A stretch of DNA of 49,484 nt from Shewanella gelidimarina (GCF_023283945.1 NZ_JAKIKW010000031.1:1-49484), one strand, 5' to 3'. Shown: positions 18,852 to 28,707, numbered from the stretch's first letter. Numbers and translations are program-made. Notes: generated by a model not told the origin, from the sequence alone.

Positions 18852-19430
18852 AATGTGAAAACTATTCCAATCTGTTATTTATAATACAACTTAAGGTTGA
18901 TGCAGCGCCACACAGGAGCTCATTTAACGACGATATTAAGTGGATAAGTAACATTTTATATAATCGTGATACGGCGCTTAACGGTGGTTTAATTATTCTC
19001 TACATGGAATAGAAGAACTACTGGAGCACGACTCACGAAGCCATAAACGGTCAGCTAATAACTTAACAATAATGATGTCTAAAAAGTAAAGCCTATTAGC
19101 CATAGTAACCAAACCACCTAGACTAAAAATGAGGTGTAACCCACAAAACGATTATAGAAAATGCAGACTCAACCAATTAGCATTAACCTAATTTGGCAGA
19201 TATATAATATTAATACAGTAACTTAGTGTTGTGATTGTCATGTTGCATCTATTTGCGCTTATCCCTTTGTGTAATTAGTGTGGGTAAATCTAATATAGTC
19301 AGTAGCCCTCTATGCTCCACCGCTGTTTAAACAAAAGAGTTGAAGATGAGCTTGAACGGAATAGAGAACCCAGCAGGTGGGGGCTACATACCATATAATA
19401 ACAGTAGATTTAACATCAAAGGTTTTAAGC
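18852..19430. other. Divergent intergenic region, nothing specific found
   Basis: About 580 bp between the pilin and the AraC-type gene. No open frame, terminator or clear promoter boxes were recognised. The open frame of the AraC gene reaches back to 19377, but the start at 19431 is preferred. Confidence 0.35.
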
Positions 19431-20273
19431 ATGCTGCAATGGATACACAGCCCTAAAAACACACAGGTGGCTAAGTACATCAAGTGTTACTGGCTGATAG
19501 AAAAAACAACCTTACAAGATACTCATAATTTTCCGAAACTGAATCCAGATCCTTCTGCTCATCTGATTATTTGCCCGCAAGCGCAACATTATCATTATGA
19601 CACTGCAGCGATCGCCTCAGATGGAAATGGCAGTCATTGGCTTTATCCTCAGCAGAAAACATTACGCTTAGATCATACCCAGCGTTTCGTTTGTCTTGGT
19701 GTTAAATTTCATGTCGGCGCTCTCTACTCTGTTGATATTCCCAATTACAATCACCCAAGCCTAAATTCAGCGGCCAGCATAGAAATAGCGGAATGGCTTT
19801 CTGTCACTGATTTTTCGGTGGAATCACTTTTGCAACTAGGGCGTACTGAGCCTTTAGTGTGTTGTGCCAAGCTAGATGAACTATTTTTACCATTGTTAAA
19901 CAATGCTATTGAAGATCAACATAGTGAAATAACCCGTAAAGCGCTGCCATTATTAGATTCAACGCCTATTTCAACACTGGGTGAAAAGCTGTGTTGCTCG
20001 CAGAGAACCTTAGAGCGCAGTTTTAATCGAGTCACCGGGCTCACGATGAAACAATGCCAGTCGATGGACAAACTGGAAGCGATGTTAGAATACTTGTATC
20101 AGCGCGATGCAACGGACATTGATTGGGTTGATGTGGCATTAACATTCGGCTTTAGTGACCAACCTCATCTCATTCGACAACTCAAAAAGCAGATTGGCTT
20201 AACACCGAAAAATTATATTGAAGAAAGAGGCTTAGCTATCGATATCTATGGCGGGGTTAACCCTAGCGAGTAG
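19431..20273 (+). CDS. AraC-family transcriptional regulator
   Basis: A 280-residue regulator with an N-terminal domain resembling the DUF6597-type sensor (W-I-H-S-P at the start, FPKLNPDPSAHLIICP, then V-x-F-H-x-G) and a C-terminal AraC double helix-turn-helix. The second helix-turn-helix is clear: DVALTFGFSDQPHLIRQLKK, then GLTPKNYI. The ATG at 19431 is chosen over an upstream GTG (19377) because AAGG lies 8 nt before it and family members begin close to this point. It is transcribed towards a DsbA-like gene on the other strand. Target and inducer are unknown. Confidence 0.87.
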   Translation: MLQWIHSPKNTQVAKYIKCYWLIEKTTLQDTHNFPKLNPDPSAHLIICPQAQHYHYDTAAIASDGNGSHWLYPQQKTLRLDHTQRFVCLGVKFHVGALYSVDIPNYNHPSLNSAASIEIAEWLSVTDFSVESLLQLGRTEPLVCCAKLDELFLPLLNNAIEDQHSEITRKALPLLDSTPISTLGEKLCCSQRTLERSFNRVTGLTMKQCQSMDKLEAMLEYLYQRDATDIDWVDVALTFGFSDQPHLIRQLKKQIGLTPKNYIEERGLAIDIYGGVNPSE

Positions 20274-20328
20274 ATCCGACGGGGTGACAGCGCGAATGGG
20301 TTTATACCATGGCCTTATTCTTAATAAA

Positions 20329-20375
20329 AAGGCCTGCAACTCAATCACAATCCGCAGCAATAAGTTACAAGCCTT
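20329..20375 (-). terminator. Terminator of the DsbA-like gene
   Basis: Read on the minus strand, a 12-bp stem (arms 20364-20375 and 20329-20340, fully paired with two G-U pairs) is followed by TTTTTATT. It begins 12 bp after the stop codon at 20387. Confidence 0.7.
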
Positions 20376-20386
20376 AGCACTCAGTA

Positions 20387-21022
20387 TTAGTCTAGGTGTT
20401 CAGCCTCTTGTCGTACTGCTTCTACAACGGTTTCAGGGGCCCCTAAATACTTGGAATGGTCAATGAAAATACCTTGGTCATCAACGGTTAACATTAACAC
20501 TGGAAATGATGTGGTACCAATAACTTCATAGATCTCAGCAATCCCTGCCAGGGTCTGCTCAGCATCATTGAGTAACTCTTCTCTAAACACCTTATTCGAT
20601 GGCGATAGCTTATGAGTATCAATGATGGTGCTAAAATCATGTTTGTTGGTCAGTGGATTACCTTCGACAAAATGAGCATGCTGCAATGCAGTCAGCACGG
20701 TTAGCATTTTATCTGGTTGTTTGGTTTCTAGCCAAGCCATTAGATTAGCGACTTTAGTGGCATCTTTTGGACTGTTTGCATAACGAATATGCTCTCTACC
20801 AAACTTAACCTTAGACAGCTTTTTAATCGCGTCAACTTGGTCAAGACCCGCTGAATCTGTGCCGTCAAAGTGGCAGCAGTGCAGTAAGTGAAGTTGTATG
20901 GTTGGAAAAGCTTCACATAGAGCATTAACTAAAGGCGTTGTTGCATAGCTCCATGGACAATGACTGTCATAAATAAAATACAGCTCAAGCTGGGCATCGT
21001 TAAGTTTGGTATCGTTGTTCAT
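20387..21022 (-). CDS. DsbA-family thioredoxin-fold protein with CPWS active site
   Basis: A 211-residue thioredoxin-fold protein of the DsbA/FrnE-like group. The active site is SHCPWSY: a single N-terminal cysteine with Ser replacing the second one (CxxS). The cis-proline loop is TTSFPVLML, followed by a helix insertion typical of DsbA. There is no signal peptide, so it is cytoplasmic and not a periplasmic disulfide oxidase. CxxS proteins usually act as reductases, isomerases or glutathione-linked enzymes; the substrate is unknown. It is convergent with an AraC regulator. The ribosome site before the ATG is weak. Confidence 0.85.
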   Translation of the reverse strand: MNNDTKLNDAQLELYFIYDSHCPWSYATTPLVNALCEAFPTIQLHLLHCCHFDGTDSAGLDQVDAIKKLSKVKFGREHIRYANSPKDATKVANLMAWLETKQPDKMLTVLTALQHAHFVEGNPLTNKHDFSTIIDTHKLSPSNKVFREELLNDAEQTLAGIAEIYEVIGTTSFPVLMLTVDDQGIFIDHSKYLGAPETVVEAVRQEAEHLD

Positions 21023-21460
21023 TTACTTCAATCTTGATATTGATAAGTGAATGCTGATCCTAAGAGCTTTTTCACTTTATATCAATTGACCTTGTGCAAT
21101 AAAAGTCAATATTGTGCAATCTTTTGCCAGATTTTGATTTATTAACGCCTCAGCAAACAGCCCCGAGCCACAGCATAGCGATAAATCTAACATTTGCAGC
21201 TCTGTTACCCCCTATTTCTGTCTAAGCAAATTGCCGCTTCAATTGCTCAAATCTTGTATGCCAGAGCATCATTCAACAATGGATGGGTCGAAAAGACGAG
21301 TCAAAGGCGATCAACTTCATAGTTTAGTCATAAGTTAATCATGTTCCGTAGCCACGGGATTATTGAATCACTAAAATTGTTTGTTAACAGCTTCTAATAC
21401 AGCACATCGTTTTGCCTATTTGAAGATCTTAGTCATACATGTTTTAGGTTGATATTTATC
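21023..21460. other. Divergent intergenic region, nothing specific found
   Basis: About 440 bp between the DsbA-like gene and the U32 gene. No open frame or clear regulatory element was recognised. Confidence 0.35.
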
Positions 21461-23623
21461 GTGAGAAAAATCGAGTTGTTGGCACCGGGTGGTGATATTG
21501 AGTCAATCAAAGCGGCCATCGTTGCAGGGGCAGATGCCGTTTATTGCGGCCTTGATAATTTCAATGCTCGAAAACGCGCAGAAAACCTCAATTTTGAACA
21601 GTTATGCGGATTATTAAGAGTCGCTCATCAGCATCACTGTGAGCTATTTTTAACCTTGAATATTATTGTGCTAGAGCATGAATTACCTGCTCTTTTCAAA
21701 CTACTTAACCAACTTGTGAACACCGATATTGACGGTGTCATTGTGCAAGATCTAGGTGTGTTTGACATAATTAGCCGTTATTACCCCAGTTTAGCAGTAC
21801 ATGCCTCAACTCAATTAACCACTCACAATAGCGGTCAGCTGGCATTTTTAAAGGAGATGGGAGCTACGCGAGCAAACCTGTCTAGAGAATTGGATCTTGG
21901 TGAGATCACCGAGTTATCCACGATGGCGAATACGCTCGACATGCTAACGGAAGTGTTTGTACATGGCTCCAACTGCATTGGCTTCTCTGGCCTTTGTTAT
22001 TTCAGCTCCGCACACGGCGGTAATTCGGGTAATCGCGGCCGTTGCAGTCAGCCCTGCAGAGATCAATATCAACGTACTGATGTAGGCGCCGATTATCCTC
22101 TAAATATGAAAGATAATTCCGCCTTTGATGATCTTGAAAGCCTCATTAATGCGGGTGTTGATTCATTAAAGGTTGAAGGCCGGATAAAAAAATCCCATTA
22201 CGTTTATAGCGTTATTGATACTTGGCGGCAGCAACTGACAAAACTGCAACAGCAGCAAACATTAACAAGTGATAAAACTGCACTATATACGGTGTTTAAC
22301 CGTGACTTTACCAATGGCTATCTAACGGGGAACGTGGGCAAAGAGATGTACATCGACAACCCTCGAGATAACGCTGTACAACACTTTAGCGCGATAGCGT
22401 CTAACAGTGACCAACCGACAAGTGAGGTTATTCAGGTCGTTAAGCAACGGCTTTATGATAAGAAAACCCTTATTATTGATTCAGTGACAGAACAAATAAA
22501 GACACTGGATATTAGTAAGCCTGAAATTGAGCTGCAGATCAGCGGCGATATTGGCACTCCTCTTAACATTAGCGTTTTTGTCGCGGCGAGTAACACCCCA
22601 AGTTTCAGTGTGGTATCAACAAGCTGTTTAACCGCTGCGGACAAGTATCATTTATCGGTTGAGGAACTCGCCAGCCGCTTCGCTAGCCTAAATTCTTATA
22701 AACATGCGCTAAAGACCGTTAACTGCACAGGCTTGGCAAGCAGCATTTATCTCTCTTTTAAAGAGCTGACTCAGATGAAAACGGCCATTGTAAGGTTTTT
22801 GAACGGCAACAAGGCGCTATATAAGCCGATTGAATTTAGTGATATTCGTAAACAGCGCCTCGCTAATGCTGCATTGAACACATCTCAAGATACAGCGCAG
22901 CCAACTGAGTTATCTGTTTTGATCGGTAATCGCAAAGATCTGGCCTTATACACACAGCTAAAGCAGCAAAGCTCGACAGAAAAAGTGAGATTTTACTACG
23001 CGGTGCCCGACTCAATTGCCGCTGAACAGGAAAAACTCATTACGCTATTCAACGTATACCCAGAACTCACCCCCTGGTTTGGCGCCATCGTGTTGCAAGC
23101 AGACTTTATTGCCGTAGCGCAACTGCTTAAGAGTATTCCCCAAACACTAATAGCCACTAATAATAGCGGTGTAGGCCATACCGCCCATACGTTGGGTATT
23201 AACTGGATTGCAGGGCCCCACCTCAATACCAGTAATTCATTTAGTTTAGAAAGTTTGAAAAAAGTCGGTTGTGTTGGCGCATTTATCTCTAATGAACTTA
23301 ATGCAAAACAGATAAAAGCCATTAATCCTCCACAGAATTTCAGCCTACATTACAGCGCATTGCATCCCGTATTGCTGATGACAAGTCGACAGTGCTTATT
23401 CTTGCAGTCTTCTGGTTGCGATAAGTCTGTAATGGATAGCGAGTGCCTATCGGTTTGCAAAAAACAGACGACAATTACTAATGTTAAAGACGTCAGTTTT
23501 ATCATTGATAAAAAAAGGCGAGATCACAATAACTTGATCGGTGCAGAGCACTTCTTCAACCCAGACATCATCATGAAATCCCCAATAGATTTGAGCATAT
23601 ATTGTTGGATCTACGGGCAATAG
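21461..23623 (+). CDS. U32-family peptidase / tRNA-rRNA hydroxylation-type protein, C-terminus frameshifted
   Basis: Peptidase U32 family, whose characterised bacterial members (TrhP, RlhA) act in RNA hydroxylation rather than proteolysis. The N-terminus KIELLAPGGDIESIKAAI and ADAVYCGLDNFNAR are classic. The signature EVFVHGSNCIGFSGLCYFSS is followed by GRCSQPC, supplying the conserved cysteines. GTG at 21461 (MRKIELLAPGG) is a better start than the TTG at 21449, by comparison with the family. The frame ends early at 23623 with an unnatural tail (SIYCWIYGQ), while the proper C-terminus continues in the -1 frame to 23772. The intact protein would be about 770 residues. Loss of one base near 23597-23605, or a sequencing error, explains this. 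The length fits an RlhA-like protein with a C-terminal extension. Confidence 0.85.
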   Translation: MRKIELLAPGGDIESIKAAIVAGADAVYCGLDNFNARKRAENLNFEQLCGLLRVAHQHHCELFLTLNIIVLEHELPALFKLLNQLVNTDIDGVIVQDLGVFDIISRYYPSLAVHASTQLTTHNSGQLAFLKEMGATRANLSRELDLGEITELSTMANTLDMLTEVFVHGSNCIGFSGLCYFSSAHGGNSGNRGRCSQPCRDQYQRTDVGADYPLNMKDNSAFDDLESLINAGVDSLKVEGRIKKSHYVYSVIDTWRQQLTKLQQQQTLTSDKTALYTVFNRDFTNGYLTGNVGKEMYIDNPRDNAVQHFSAIASNSDQPTSEVIQVVKQRLYDKKTLIIDSVTEQIKTLDISKPEIELQISGDIGTPLNISVFVAASNTPSFSVVSTSCLTAADKYHLSVEELASRFASLNSYKHALKTVNCTGLASSIYLSFKELTQMKTAIVRFLNGNKALYKPIEFSDIRKQRLANAALNTSQDTAQPTELSVLIGNRKDLALYTQLKQQSSTEKVRFYYAVPDSIAAEQEKLITLFNVYPELTPWFGAIVLQADFIAVAQLLKSIPQTLIATNNSGVGHTAHTLGINWIAGPHLNTSNSFSLESLKKVGCVGAFISNELNAKQIKAINPPQNFSLHYSALHPVLLMTSRQCLFLQSSGCDKSVMDSECLSVCKKQTTITNVKDVSFIIDKKRRDHNNLIGAEHFFNPDIIMKSPIDLSIYCWIYGQ

Positions 23624-23772
23624 AAACCCAGAGTCAATTTGTGTGGCCAAAAGCAGATCTTGTTAGCGCTGTTAAGCGATTATTGGCCCCAGGCTCTGAA
23701 CCAGAGCAGGTTAACTCTCTTAAGCAAGCGCTTTCAGCTTCAACCCGAGCTCAATACTTAAAAGGTTTATGA
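23602..23772 (+). pseudogene. Detached C-terminus of the U32 protein (frameshift)
   Basis: In the -1 frame relative to the U32 gene, codons from 23602 read LLDLRAIETQSQFVWPKAD, then LVSAVKRLLAPG, and end ...TRAQYLKGL before TGA at 23770-23772. This is well-formed coding sequence with no start or ribosome site of its own, and DLR-x-IETQ is a natural continuation of the U32 domain. There is no slippery heptamer at the junction, so programmed frameshifting is unlikely. Confidence 0.75.
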
Positions 23773-24144
23773 TCGCTAGCGCACTAATTATCGCCGCGAA
23801 GTAATAGAGGTTTATGTCGTTAATTGCATCAGCATTAACGACGCTGCTATTGGCTACTTTAAGTCCTAATCAATATTTTATGACAAGCTACCCCTTACAT
23901 TTGATCAATGCTTGCTGAGCAAATCCCACTATAGTCGTCTACTTTTTACACATCTTTAGAACTATTCAGCCAGAATTGAACATCCGCATCTCAGTAAATG
24001 AAAATCGAATAAGGTCACTTTGTTTACTAATACAGCACTTGAGCCCATATAGCGGTGATTTTACTCATTCATATCAATTTTTTGCGGATAAATGCTATCT
24101 AACTGTATAGAGTGGAATTATTAACCGTCATAAGAGGAACGACT
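23773..24144. other. Intergenic region with inverted repeat 23816-23842
   Basis: About 370 bp. A perfect 9-bp inverted repeat (GTCGTTAAT, 9-base spacer, ATTAACGAC; 23816-23842) has no T tract after it, so it resembles an operator or cruciform more than a terminator. No sigma32-like promoter for the downstream protease gene was recognised. Confidence 0.45.
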
Positions 24145-26526
24145 ATGCCAATAACACCTCTCAGCAGTGACCAGCTATATCGAACTTCAGGACTTAATCA
24201 GCTTGCGCCTACCTGTAAATCAACCAAGCATTTAGAGCCACTAGACAAAATAGTCGGCCAAGAAAGAGCGCAGCAAGCTGTTGAATTCGCACTATCCATG
24301 AAAGAAAAAGGTTACAACATTTATGCACTAGGCCGTAATGGACTAGGCAAACGTACTATGGTGTTACGCCACCTGAGTCGACAAAAAGAAAACGCTAACG
24401 GGCGTACGCTTTACGATTGGTGCTATGTCGTCAATTTTGACGATACGCGCAGCCCGAAAGTACTCAAGCTTCCCGCTGGAAGTGGACTCGAATTTAAAAA
24501 GCAGATTGAAAAGTTGATGCTCAAATTAGCTAAAGGTTTACCTTTAGCGTTTGATAATGACATGTATTTTTCCCGTTCTGATAAATTGAAAAATCAATTA
24601 GCCGCAAAGCAAGAAGAAGCGTTAGTTTTACTCACCGAGGAAGCCAAAAAAGAGAGCATCTCTTTATCAATTTCTGCGCAAGGAAACTATGAGCTAGTGG
24701 CTCTTGACGGTGAAGAGCCGCATACAGAAGCTAGCTACTTAATGCTGTCGGCAAAAAAGCAAGACACATTGCAAACTGCGATTAGCGGACTTGAATCAAA
24801 ACTTCGCGGTATCGTTAGACAGATAACGGTTTGGGAAGATGAATACTCTGAAAAACAGCAAAAGCATGATGAACAAGTCGCTGAAGAAGTCTTGTCGCTT
24901 GCCTTTACCAAGCTAAAAGAAAACTATAAAGATCAAGCAAATGTTAAAGCTTTTATAAAAGCGATGCACAAAGATATTTTGGACAACCTTGATATCTTTC
25001 TTGAAGAAAGTGAAGAGCAAGCCGCCCTAGCCTACGCATCAATGAGCAAGAAGATGCCAAGGCGCTACCTCATTAACGTACTGGTCGCACAGGAGTCTCC
25101 GTATCAGCCGATAATTGTTGAAGAGACCCCTAACTACCACACTATATTTGGTTACGTGGAAACAGCGACTTACAAGGGCACTGTATTTACCGATTTCTCT
25201 TTGATCCGTCCCGGTAGTTTGCATAAAGCGAATGGTGGCGTATTGATGATAGATGCGGTTAAAGTGCTTGAACATCCCTATGTTTGGGATGGCCTTAAAC
25301 GCGCATTACGTTCACGTAAATTGAGTTTGACCTCTCTTGAGCGTGAAGTGACGTTGTCCGGCGCTATCTCTCTTGAGCCGGAAGCAATACCGTTAGATGT
25401 TAAAATCATTCTATTTGGCGACTTTGCCACATACAAACTATTACAGCAATATGACGCTGAGTTTACCGAGCTATTCAGAGTCACAGCTGATTTTGAAGAT
25501 AGAATGCCACGAACCGATGATTCTGAAAGCCATTACGCGCAATTTATCTCTAGCATTGTACACAGCAATAAGATGCTGCATTGCGATCGCAAAGCGATAG
25601 CACGGATAATTGAGTTTAGCTCTCGGCAAGCCGACGATCAGAATATGCTCTCTTTGCACTCGGTTGATATTGCTAATTTACTCAGAGAGGCAAACTACTG
25701 CGCCCAGGCCGTCAGTTCAAATATGATCCGTACCAGTCATGTCGAGCAAGCATTAATCAACAAAGAACAACGTATATGTCGTGCTAAAGATGATTACATG
25801 CAAAGTTTCATTAACGGCACCACCTTAATCGCCACTGAAGGTAAGCAAACCGGTCAAGTTAACGCACTATCAGTCATGTCGACGACTGACTACCAGTTTG
25901 GTTCACCAAGTCGGATTACAGCGACCACCTCTTTTGGTGAAGGGCGCGTATTTGATATTGAACGCACGGTTGAACTCAGCGGCAGTATTCACTCAAAAGG
26001 CGTGATGATTTTAACCGCTTATATTGCTTCTATCTTGGGTAAAACAGACAAAATCCCTTTGTCGACACACCTGACTTTTGAGCAATCCTATGGCGGTGTT
26101 GATGGTGATAGTGCCACGATGGCAGAGCTATGCGCGATGTTGTCCTCTTTTGCTGACCAGCCACTGAGACAGGATATTGCGATTACCGGTTCAATGAACC
26201 AGTTTGGTGAATCTCAGCCTATTGGCGGGGTGAACGAGAAAATTGAAGGTTTCTTTGATGTCTGTAAAATTAAAGGCCGCAAGAACAGTCAAGGTGTGAT
26301 CATTCCAGCTTCAAATATTCATAATTTGATGCTGAGAGCTGATATCGTCAACGCCGTTAAAAAAGGGAAATTTCATATCTGGGCAATCAGTCACGTAGAC
26401 GAGGCGATTGAGCTGCTCACTGGAATTAAAGCGGGTAAAGCGGATAAGCAAGGAAACTACGATCCTAAAAGCTTATTGGGTAAAGCTCAGCTACGGTTGA
26501 AGTCACTTTATAAACCAAAAACGTAA
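24145..26526 (+). CDS. Lon-family ATP-dependent protease (LonB-like, AAA domain)
   Basis: A 793-residue AAA+ protein with a C-terminal Lon (S16) protease domain. Walker A is GRNGLGKRT (63-71). The catalytic Ser-Lys dyad is S656 (in GVDGDSATMAEL) and K699 (in GGVNEKIEG), 43 residues apart as in E. coli Lon (S679/K722). A long charged coiled-coil insertion (about 190-320) sits within the ATPase part. This architecture belongs to the Lon-like proteins often annotated as AAA family ATPase or LonB-like, distinct from housekeeping LonA. It probably degrades selected proteins in the cytoplasm. The ATG at 24145 is preferred over the upstream GTG (24112) because AGAGGA precedes it by 7 nt. Confidence 0.9.
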   Translation: MPITPLSSDQLYRTSGLNQLAPTCKSTKHLEPLDKIVGQERAQQAVEFALSMKEKGYNIYALGRNGLGKRTMVLRHLSRQKENANGRTLYDWCYVVNFDDTRSPKVLKLPAGSGLEFKKQIEKLMLKLAKGLPLAFDNDMYFSRSDKLKNQLAAKQEEALVLLTEEAKKESISLSISAQGNYELVALDGEEPHTEASYLMLSAKKQDTLQTAISGLESKLRGIVRQITVWEDEYSEKQQKHDEQVAEEVLSLAFTKLKENYKDQANVKAFIKAMHKDILDNLDIFLEESEEQAALAYASMSKKMPRRYLINVLVAQESPYQPIIVEETPNYHTIFGYVETATYKGTVFTDFSLIRPGSLHKANGGVLMIDAVKVLEHPYVWDGLKRALRSRKLSLTSLEREVTLSGAISLEPEAIPLDVKIILFGDFATYKLLQQYDAEFTELFRVTADFEDRMPRTDDSESHYAQFISSIVHSNKMLHCDRKAIARIIEFSSRQADDQNMLSLHSVDIANLLREANYCAQAVSSNMIRTSHVEQALINKEQRICRAKDDYMQSFINGTTLIATEGKQTGQVNALSVMSTTDYQFGSPSRITATTSFGEGRVFDIERTVELSGSIHSKGVMILTAYIASILGKTDKIPLSTHLTFEQSYGGVDGDSATMAELCAMLSSFADQPLRQDIAITGSMNQFGESQPIGGVNEKIEGFFDVCKIKGRKNSQGVIIPASNIHNLMLRADIVNAVKKGKFHIWAISHVDEAIELLTGIKAGKADKQGNYDPKSLLGKAQLRLKSLYKPKT

Positions 26527-26549
26527 ATTACATTTTTGTGATGAAAATA

Positions 26550-26578
26550 AAAAGGCCGAACATGAGTTCGGCCTTTTT
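26550..26578. terminator. Bidirectional terminator
   Basis: A perfect stem (AAAAGGCCGAA with TTCGGCCTTTT, short loop) sits between the convergent Lon-like and pyrophosphatase genes, flanked by As and Ts on both sides. Confidence 0.9.
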
Positions 26579-26593
26579 GATGATTTTTTCTTT

Positions 26594-27514
26594 TTAAGCG
26601 AAAGCTGCTTGCAACGGCGGAACAACTTGCTTCTTACGACTCAGCACACCGTCAAGCCAAAACTTAGCATCAATTGATTGCTTATCAAAAGCAGATTCGA
26701 TAATACTTAAATCGTCACTAACGATAAGCATTTCTGAACCTTCTTTCATGATATCAGTGAGTAGCAACAAAACGCTGTGACGTTTGCCTTCAGCTTTTAA
26801 TAATGCGATATCAGCGGCTAAACCGGCTTTAATATCATCAAATACCGACAAATCAATCACTTCTAGCTGGCCAATGCCGACTAAATTACCGTTCATATTG
26901 AAGTCTTTAAAATCACGTAGTACGAGATCACGTGCTGGTGTGCCCTGCACTGCAGATTTCACTTTAAACATATCCATGCCAAGTTCTTTAAAGTCTTCAA
27001 TACCAGCGATTTCAGCAAGTGCTTCAACACACTTAATATCAGCGGTAGTACAGGTTGGTGATTTAAAGATGACGGTATCACTTAGGATGGCACACATCAT
27101 AATGCCAGCAATCCCTTTAGGGATCTCGACATTATAAAAGTCATACATCATTTTAATAATAGTGTTGCTACAGCCTACCGGACGGATCCAACATTCGAGC
27201 GGTGTAGAAGTTGTTAGATCACCCAATTTATGGTGGTCAACAATACCGACAATTGTCGCTTCAGCGATATCATCCGGCGCTTGAGTAAGCTCAGAGTGAT
27301 CGACAATGTACACTTCCTCGCCAGCATAGCTCATCTTGAGTTCTGGTGCGTCAAAACCAAACTTTTCTAAAATAAACGCAGTTTCAGGTGATATGTCACC
27401 TAAACGAGAAGCAATAGAAGCTTCTCCAATTTGGTTTCTTAGATGTGCAAGTGCAATTGCACCACAAATTGAATCTGAATCTGGGATTTTGTGGCCCACG
27501 ACATAAACTGGCAT
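26594..27514 (-). CDS. ppaC: Manganese-dependent inorganic pyrophosphatase (family II)
   Basis: A 306-residue DHH-family phosphoesterase that splits pyrophosphate to two phosphates and pulls biosynthetic reactions forward. Metal and substrate motifs are all present: GHKIPDSDSIC at the N-terminus, VDHSE, and the DHH motif in GIVDHHKLGD. The C-terminal substrate domain ends with SRKKQVVPPL, matching the R/K-rich phosphate site. Length equals that of family II enzymes (about 305-310). A strong ribosome site (AAAGGAGAG) precedes the ATG. It is monocistronic. Confidence 0.96.
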   Translation of the reverse strand: MPVYVVGHKIPDSDSICGAIALAHLRNQIGEASIASRLGDISPETAFILEKFGFDAPELKMSYAGEEVYIVDHSELTQAPDDIAEATIVGIVDHHKLGDLTTSTPLECWIRPVGCSNTIIKMMYDFYNVEIPKGIAGIMMCAILSDTVIFKSPTCTTADIKCVEALAEIAGIEDFKELGMDMFKVKSAVQGTPARDLVLRDFKDFNMNGNLVGIGQLEVIDLSVFDDIKAGLAADIALLKAEGKRHSVLLLLTDIMKEGSEMLIVSDDLSIIESAFDKQSIDAKFWLDGVLSRKKQVVPPLQAAFA

Positions 27515-27841
27515 AAATAACGCTCTCCTTTAATTTTCAGCGATTTTAACAAACTTTTTGGCAATGCGGAATTAGCAAAAAGGTCGAATACGCTGTCCAT
27601 ACACCAATATACTCCTTTTTAAGTCACTCTTTACTGCCGAGCGCTGAGTATAGGAAGTCTAACGCCTAATCGTCATCACGCCTCACAGAGCCAAACTTAT
27701 TTGCTAATTGCGATGTAATACCCAAAAAGGGTCTTTATATACCAAATTACGATAGAGTTGAGCCCCAAATATATCAAAATGTGCCATTTTCCTGTATAAG
27801 CATGCGTCCTATTACACTTTTTACACTAGAGCTTGGTAACG
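27515..27841. other. Divergent intergenic region, nothing specific found
   Basis: About 330 bp between the pyrophosphatase and SEC-C genes. It holds both promoters. No clear boxes or hairpins were recognised. Confidence 0.35.
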
Positions 27842-28177
27842 ATGTCAGACAAATTTTTTTTTAAAGGTCGCAAAAACCCAAAACCGAAACATGAAAGTTA
27901 CGGATTCAATACTAAACGTGTAGCCAAGCTTGGTACCGACGTAAACCCTCTTGTTTTAACGGTTCAAAGTGAAGAGCGCCTTAAAGAGGTAAACCTCTTA
28001 CTGTCTGATAACCAGCTTCTTGGTAACGTGACCATTGACGCGACTATTGAAGAAAACGTTATCGATTTAATGGGTATTCTTAATCGACCTGAAACGACAC
28101 GCGTTGAAAAACAACCTAATCGAAATGAGCCTTGCCCGTGTGGTAGTGGCAACAAGTTTAAAAAGTGCTGTGGTTAA
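27842..28177 (+). CDS. SEC-C zinc-binding motif protein (PBPRA1643-like family)
   Basis: A 111-residue small protein. The C-terminus NEPCPCGSGNKFKKCCG is a perfect SEC-C motif (CPCGSGxKFKxCC), the zinc-binding tail also found on SecA. The N-terminus KFFFKGRKNPKPKHESYGF plus the remainder match, from memory, the short SWIM/SEC-C family named after PBPRA1643 of Photobacterium. Function is unknown, with a ribosome- or protein-binding role possible. The ATG at 27842 is taken rather than the TTG at 27833. The ribosome site is weak. Confidence 0.85.
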   Translation: MSDKFFFKGRKNPKPKHESYGFNTKRVAKLGTDVNPLVLTVQSEERLKEVNLLLSDNQLLGNVTIDATIEENVIDLMGILNRPETTRVEKQPNRNEPCPCGSGNKFKKCCG

Positions 28178-28707
28178 TCCCATAAACTCACCGGTTTAGT
28201 GAAAGCATTTTTTATTGTTGTACGCTATTTCTATTTTTGTAAAAGATGTTTTTGGTGAAGGATGCAATGTCCTTCGCCGAGCGGATATTTGTTTGTACAG
28301 TTGAAACATCTTTTACTTATCCCTCCCGCGTTAACCATTTCCAGGCAATACTAAGATTGAATTTGTTACATTTTTAACCATTTAGAATATCACTAAATAT
28401 AGCAAAAACAGACCACGTCAAACTAAAGCTAGGCACTTACCTTATATTGCGAAAACGTCATACCATTGAAAGCATTGCTTAATTTAGCTCCATACTCTCC
28501 ATCTCAGTTTAAAAGACACCCCAAAATAGAACAATACAGTGCCCTCTCGAAACACACGTTTACACAATCACACTGTTACATTTCTTTATATCCATTAACA
28601 TATGCTCAAAATAATTATTAGATTGCACTGACCTTGGCCGTACAAGCATAAGGATCAAGGTTCAATTGCAGTGTGTGTTGGAACTGCTTCAACAAGAGGA
28701 CGTGTTT
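28178..28707. other. Intergenic region upstream of the efflux operon
   Basis: About 530 bp. It contains the structured inverted repeat at 28239-28316. The remainder is AT-rich without an open frame and should carry the efflux promoter. No regulator gene is adjacent. Confidence 0.4.
28239..28316. repeat. 78-bp nested inverted repeat, possible structured RNA or small mobile repeat
   Basis: The ends are a perfect 13-bp inverted repeat: GTAAAAGATGTTT (28239-28251) and AAACATCTTTTAC (28304-28316). Inside, GGTGAAGGA...TCCTTCGCC (about 28254-28279) forms a second hairpin with a 7-nt loop, leaving about 25 nt for a third arm. No T tract follows on either strand. Confidence 0.6.

Noticed and set aside
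24000..24144. Heat-shock (sigma32) promoter before the Lon-like protease
   Set aside because: CTTGAGC is present near 24036, but no CCCCAT-like -10 is at the right distance.
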